This document shows, piece by piece, positions 61,486-64,000 of a DNA stretch of 64,000 nt. Origin of the DNA: Shimazuella kribbensis DSM 45090. GTDB taxonomy: Bacteria > Bacillota > Bacilli > Thermoactinomycetales > Thermoactinomycetaceae. The translations under genes and the position numbers were made by a program. Location: NCBI RefSeq assembly GCF_000428065.1, contig NZ_ATZF01000001.1, positions 177,822 through 241,821 of the forward strand, in the 5' to 3' direction. The notes under the pieces are model-generated. The model worked only from the letters and a program-made list of their open reading frames with translations. It did no database searches and was not told the origin of the DNA. Numbering within the stretch: the stretch's first letter is position 1; every line of letters begins with the position of its first letter.

Positions 61486-61824
61486 ATGAAGCTTAATCAT
61501 CTTAATTTAACGGTTACAGATGTTGCAGCGGCAAGAAAGTTTTTAGAAACGTATTTTGATATGACATGTGGAGGTAGTCGCGGGAATAGCTTTGCGGTAA
61601 TGTTTGATGACAATGGTTTTGTTCTCACTTTAATGAGTGGAATAGAGGTCCACTATCCAAAAACGTTCCACATTGGATTCCCGCAAGAAGATGAAGCGAA
61701 AGTGAATCAGATTAATCAGCGTTTAAAAGAGGATGGATTTGATGTGAAACCGCCTGTCCATTCGCATGGCTATACTTTTTATGTGAAAGCACCAGGTGGA
61801 TTTACGGTTGAAGTGGTCTGTTAA
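61486..61824 (+). CDS. VOC (glyoxalase/bleomycin-resistance) family protein
   Basis: 112 residues, one VOC unit: MKLNHLNLTVTDVAAARKFL start with the metal-binding His4 region, middle FHIGFPQEDEAKVNQINQRL, and a C-terminal YTFYVKAPGGFTVEVV. Start behind AAGGGTGGAAGG. The substrate is unknown; relatives include glyoxalase I and bleomycin- or fosfomycin-binding proteins. The next gene is another VOC protein. Confidence 0.85.
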   Translation: MKLNHLNLTVTDVAAARKFLETYFDMTCGGSRGNSFAVMFDDNGFVLTLMSGIEVHYPKTFHIGFPQEDEAKVNQINQRLKEDGFDVKPPVHSHGYTFYVKAPGGFTVEVVC

Positions 61825-61861
61825 TCTTTGCATGATTGTTACCAGAAAAGGAAGGTTGATC

Positions 61862-62752
61862 ATGATGACGTTTCTTAAAATAAAACTGCTCTTTGATACA
61901 CAAGCAAAGGATGCAGCTACTTTTTATAGTGAAATTTTCCAAGATTCAAAATTAGAAAGAGTCACCTATTATCCAAAAGAACGAGACGCATGTGAGTCAT
62001 GCGGAATCCATCCTGCCAAAGCAGGAACTGTGATGAATGTTGACTTTGAAATAGCAGGAACATTCTTTACAGCCATTAATGGCAAGCGGGGACCTGAATA
62101 TGCGTATGTAAGTTCCATTTCATTGTTGGTAAATTGCAAAGATATGGTTGAGTTGACTGAGTTATATAATGTTTTAAGTACAGATGGTGAGATTCTTTCT
62201 TCCATTACTATGAATGAGACATTTGGGACAACAGCATTCGTTCAGGACAAATTTGGTGTTTGTTGGAGATTAGTGGTTCCAGAGATAATTCAACCAAAAA
62301 TAATTCCTTTGTTATCGTTTTCAGGAGAGCGATCAGGACAAGCGAAAGAGGCAGTAACTTTTTATACGAATTTGTTTAAAGAGTCTCGTAATTTATGTGA
62401 AGTATCCCAAAAATCAAAACAGCTAATGCAGTTTTTTTTAGCAAATCAACCATTTATCGGAATGGATACGCATGAAAATTTCCCCGACTTCACCGAAGCG
62501 ATTTCGTTTATTATTCTTTGTGATGATCAAGAAGAAGTGGATTATTATTGGCAAGGGCTTTTAAAAGAAGGAAATGGATTCTATCGAGAAGCTAGCGCAT
62601 GGTTGGTCGATCAATACGGAATATGGTGGCAAATCATAACATCCGAATTAACAAATGTAATGAGAGATCCTGAGCATTTACCACACATGATCGAAGAAAT
62701 AGAAAAAACGGAACGAATTAATGTGAAACAAATTTTAGGTAAATCACTTTAA
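61862..62752 (+). CDS. Tandem PhnB-like VOC domain protein
   Basis: 296 residues made of two PhnB/3-dmu-9_3-mt-like VOC units: KIKLLFDTQAKDAATFYSEI and VQDKFGVCWRLVVP in the first, LSFSGERSGQAKEAVTFYTN and LVDQYGIWWQIIT in the second. Each half shows the family's 'xxFxxxAxEAxxFY' and 'D.fG..W.l' signatures. Start at ATG 61862 after GGAAGG. It likely forms an operon with the upstream VOC gene. Enzymatic activity unknown. Confidence 0.85.
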   Translation: MMTFLKIKLLFDTQAKDAATFYSEIFQDSKLERVTYYPKERDACESCGIHPAKAGTVMNVDFEIAGTFFTAINGKRGPEYAYVSSISLLVNCKDMVELTELYNVLSTDGEILSSITMNETFGTTAFVQDKFGVCWRLVVPEIIQPKIIPLLSFSGERSGQAKEAVTFYTNLFKESRNLCEVSQKSKQLMQFFLANQPFIGMDTHENFPDFTEAISFIILCDDQEEVDYYWQGLLKEGNGFYREASAWLVDQYGIWWQIITSELTNVMRDPEHLPHMIEEIEKTERINVKQILGKSL

Positions 62753-63124
62753 TAAAGAAGATGGAATGAAACCACTCTGATTTGGATATGGTAACGATTC
62801 GTTTCTTTTTAGCAGTAGTGTGACGATTTGTACTTTAGCACGACAGATAGACCAGTATATGATTCCGTTGTCTCTCAGTCGTCGAAAGCTGGTTATTGTT
62901 AAAATTCGAGTAGGAAAGTATTTAATGGTAGGGGCCTATGTGCCCTTTTTCTATTTTTTTATCTATACTGCTGCTATTTTTATGGCAAGCTTACAATCTA
63001 AAAGACTTCCTTAGTTTTGTTCTGATATTCCTTTTCGTTTTTTTGGTATATAATATAATTCGAAAATTCAATTTAAATGTACATTTACATAATAATTAGT
63101 AGAAAACAGTAAGGAAGTCGAAGA
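62753..63124. other. Intergenic region with terminator and promoter
   Basis: A GGGC/GCCC hairpin at 62933-62946 followed by TTTTTCTATTTTTTT looks like a terminator. TATAAT within GGTATATAATATAATTC near 63045-63058 is the likely -10 for the Mrr-like gene. A 65-codon plus-strand frame over 62820-63014 includes the terminator and is not convincing. Confidence 0.55.
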
Positions 63125-64000
63125 ATGGCTATACCAAAAGTGGATGATATTTTTTTACCATTGTTAAGAAAACTAGCAACAAAAGATATTCATAGCTTAA
63201 AAGACATACGAGAGAAGTTAGCAAAGAGGTTTCAGCTTACACCAGAGGAACGAAATGAGCAGGTGCCAAGTGGGGCTCGGAGGTTTGATAATCGGGTGGA
63301 TTGGGCAAAAGCTCATCTCATTAAGGCTTCCTTAGTTGAGAGTCCAGAGCGGGGAAAAATACGAATTACGTCACATGGGAAAAATCTATTAGCAGAGAAA
63401 CCAAGAAAGTTAAATATGAAAATATTAAAAGAAAGATATATCGAGTACACAGAGTATCGGAGGCAGATCCAAACGACAGAAGTAGAGATTCAGATCGAAG
63501 AAGAATCCAATACACCAGAAGAAGCACTGGAAACAGGGTACAAACAACTCCGCAAAGCACTCCAACAAGATCTCTTGGACAAAATCAAAGAGTGCAGTCC
63601 CTACTTTTTCGAAAAATTAGTAGTTAACCTCCTTGTTGCCATGGGGTATGGAGGGGCACATGAGGAGAAGTTGGGGCTTAGTCGGGATGGTGGGATTGAT
63701 GGGATGATCAAGGAGGACAAGCTTGGACTGGATGTGATTTATATCCAAGCAAAACGATGGAGCAATCCGGTTGGTCGCCCAGAGTTGCAAGCGTTTGCGG
63801 GAAGTATTCTTGGTCGATCGGCACAAAAAGGTGTATTTATCACTACCTCTCGCTTTACCAAAGATGCTACCGAATATGTGAAGCACATCAATCAAAAAAT
63901 TATTTTGGTTGATGGGGAGCAATTGACGGATTATATGATCGATTTCAATGTTGGTGTACATGAGACGGCTCGATATGTAGTGAAAAAGATTGATACAGAT
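63125..64000 (+). CDS. Mrr-type restriction endonuclease, partial (runs off window)
   Basis: 292 residues to the window edge, no stop. An N-terminal Mrr winged-helix domain (IPKVDDIFLPLLRKLATKDI, RVDWAKAHLIKASLVE) precedes the Mrr_cat domain: FFEKLVVNLLVAMGYGG, SRDGGIDGMIKEDKLGLD, then VIYIQAKRW, giving the PD-(D/E)XK variant D-x(n)-QxK. These enzymes cut methylated DNA. AAGGAAGT precedes the ATG. Its proximity to the type I restriction operon, 20 kb away, adds to the defence content. Confidence 0.9.
   Translation, partial: MAIPKVDDIFLPLLRKLATKDIHSLKDIREKLAKRFQLTPEERNEQVPSGARRFDNRVDWAKAHLIKASLVESPERGKIRITSHGKNLLAEKPRKLNMKILKERYIEYTEYRRQIQTTEVEIQIEEESNTPEEALETGYKQLRKALQQDLLDKIKECSPYFFEKLVVNLLVAMGYGGAHEEKLGLSRDGGIDGMIKEDKLGLDVIYIQAKRWSNPVGRPELQAFAGSILGRSAQKGVFITTSRFTKDATEYVKHINQKIILVDGEQLTDYMIDFNVGVHETARYVVKKIDTD

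Noticed and set aside
62820-63014. 65-codon frame after the VOC genes
   Set aside because: It runs through a terminator hairpin and T tract and has no ribosome site.
1-64000. CRISPR arrays, rRNA and tRNA genes
   Set aside because: I looked for regularly spaced repeats and tRNA-like motifs (GGTTCGAATCC-type T arms) and saw none; a tRNAscan and CRISPR finder run would be decisive.

Overview
The window is AT-rich chromosomal DNA from an endospore-forming, low-GC Gram-positive bacterium (Bacillota, Bacillales). The order valS-folC-murC, comC-like peptidase-spoIIB-maf-radC-minC-minD and spoIVFA-spoIVFB matches the well-known Bacillus valS-to-spoIVFB region. mreBCD, normally between radC and minC, is absent. 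Together with the AT-rich composition and a PIMT-type lasso peptide cluster (the characterised lihuanodin cluster is from Lihuaxuella), this makes a filamentous Thermoactinomycetaceae-type organism my best guess. That is an inference, not proof.

Layout. 1-17 kb is core genome: valine tRNA charging, folate and peptidoglycan precursors, a SCO1-type thioredoxin-fold lipoprotein, a DUF4004/bactofilin pair, an MFS exporter, then the septum and sporulation block. 17-27 kb holds an LD-carboxypeptidase, a sortase-type surface protein, an M23 peptidase remnant, a lipoprotein/response regulator/histidine kinase operon, a small lipoprotein, a small transporter, a Nudix-like gene, a streptothricin acetyltransferase with an apparent translational attenuator, and a DinB-like protein. 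From about 27 kb the content becomes accessory: a phage/plasmid-type primase, an SDR/MerR pair, a STAND-like ATPase fused to a DUF3109-like domain, a reverse transcriptase, a full type I restriction-modification operon with a DUF45 metallopeptidase, an XRE-TPR regulator with an overlapping 15-residue peptide gene, a lasso peptide cluster, decayed duplicates of that cluster, an IS110 remnant, a yvlB/DUF2089 operon, a run of immunity-type genes behind a polymorphic toxin with a pilin-like N-terminus, a HigBA-like pair, two VOC genes and the start of an Mrr-type restriction enzyme.

How parts work together. The lasso cluster (45.6-49.35 kb) has a 36-residue precursor, a cyclase in two reading frames, an RRE protein (B1), a transglutaminase-like leader peptidase (B2) and an isoaspartyl-methyltransferase homologue. 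The predicted core GSKYDDTADKNAHRY carries Asp6-Thr7 inside a Gly1-Asp9 ring, as expected for an aspartimide-modified lasso peptide. The divergent XRE-TPR gene and its peptide are obvious candidate regulators. Downstream, fragments of B2, the isochorismatase and the methyltransferase recur, showing repeated duplication and decay.

A second theme is a set of isolated genes richer in G+C than their surroundings, several with their own promoter and strong hairpins: 4715-5356, 25091-25594, 49949-50350 (minus) and a 25-codon gene at 51987-52064. They look like independently acquired single-gene cassettes.
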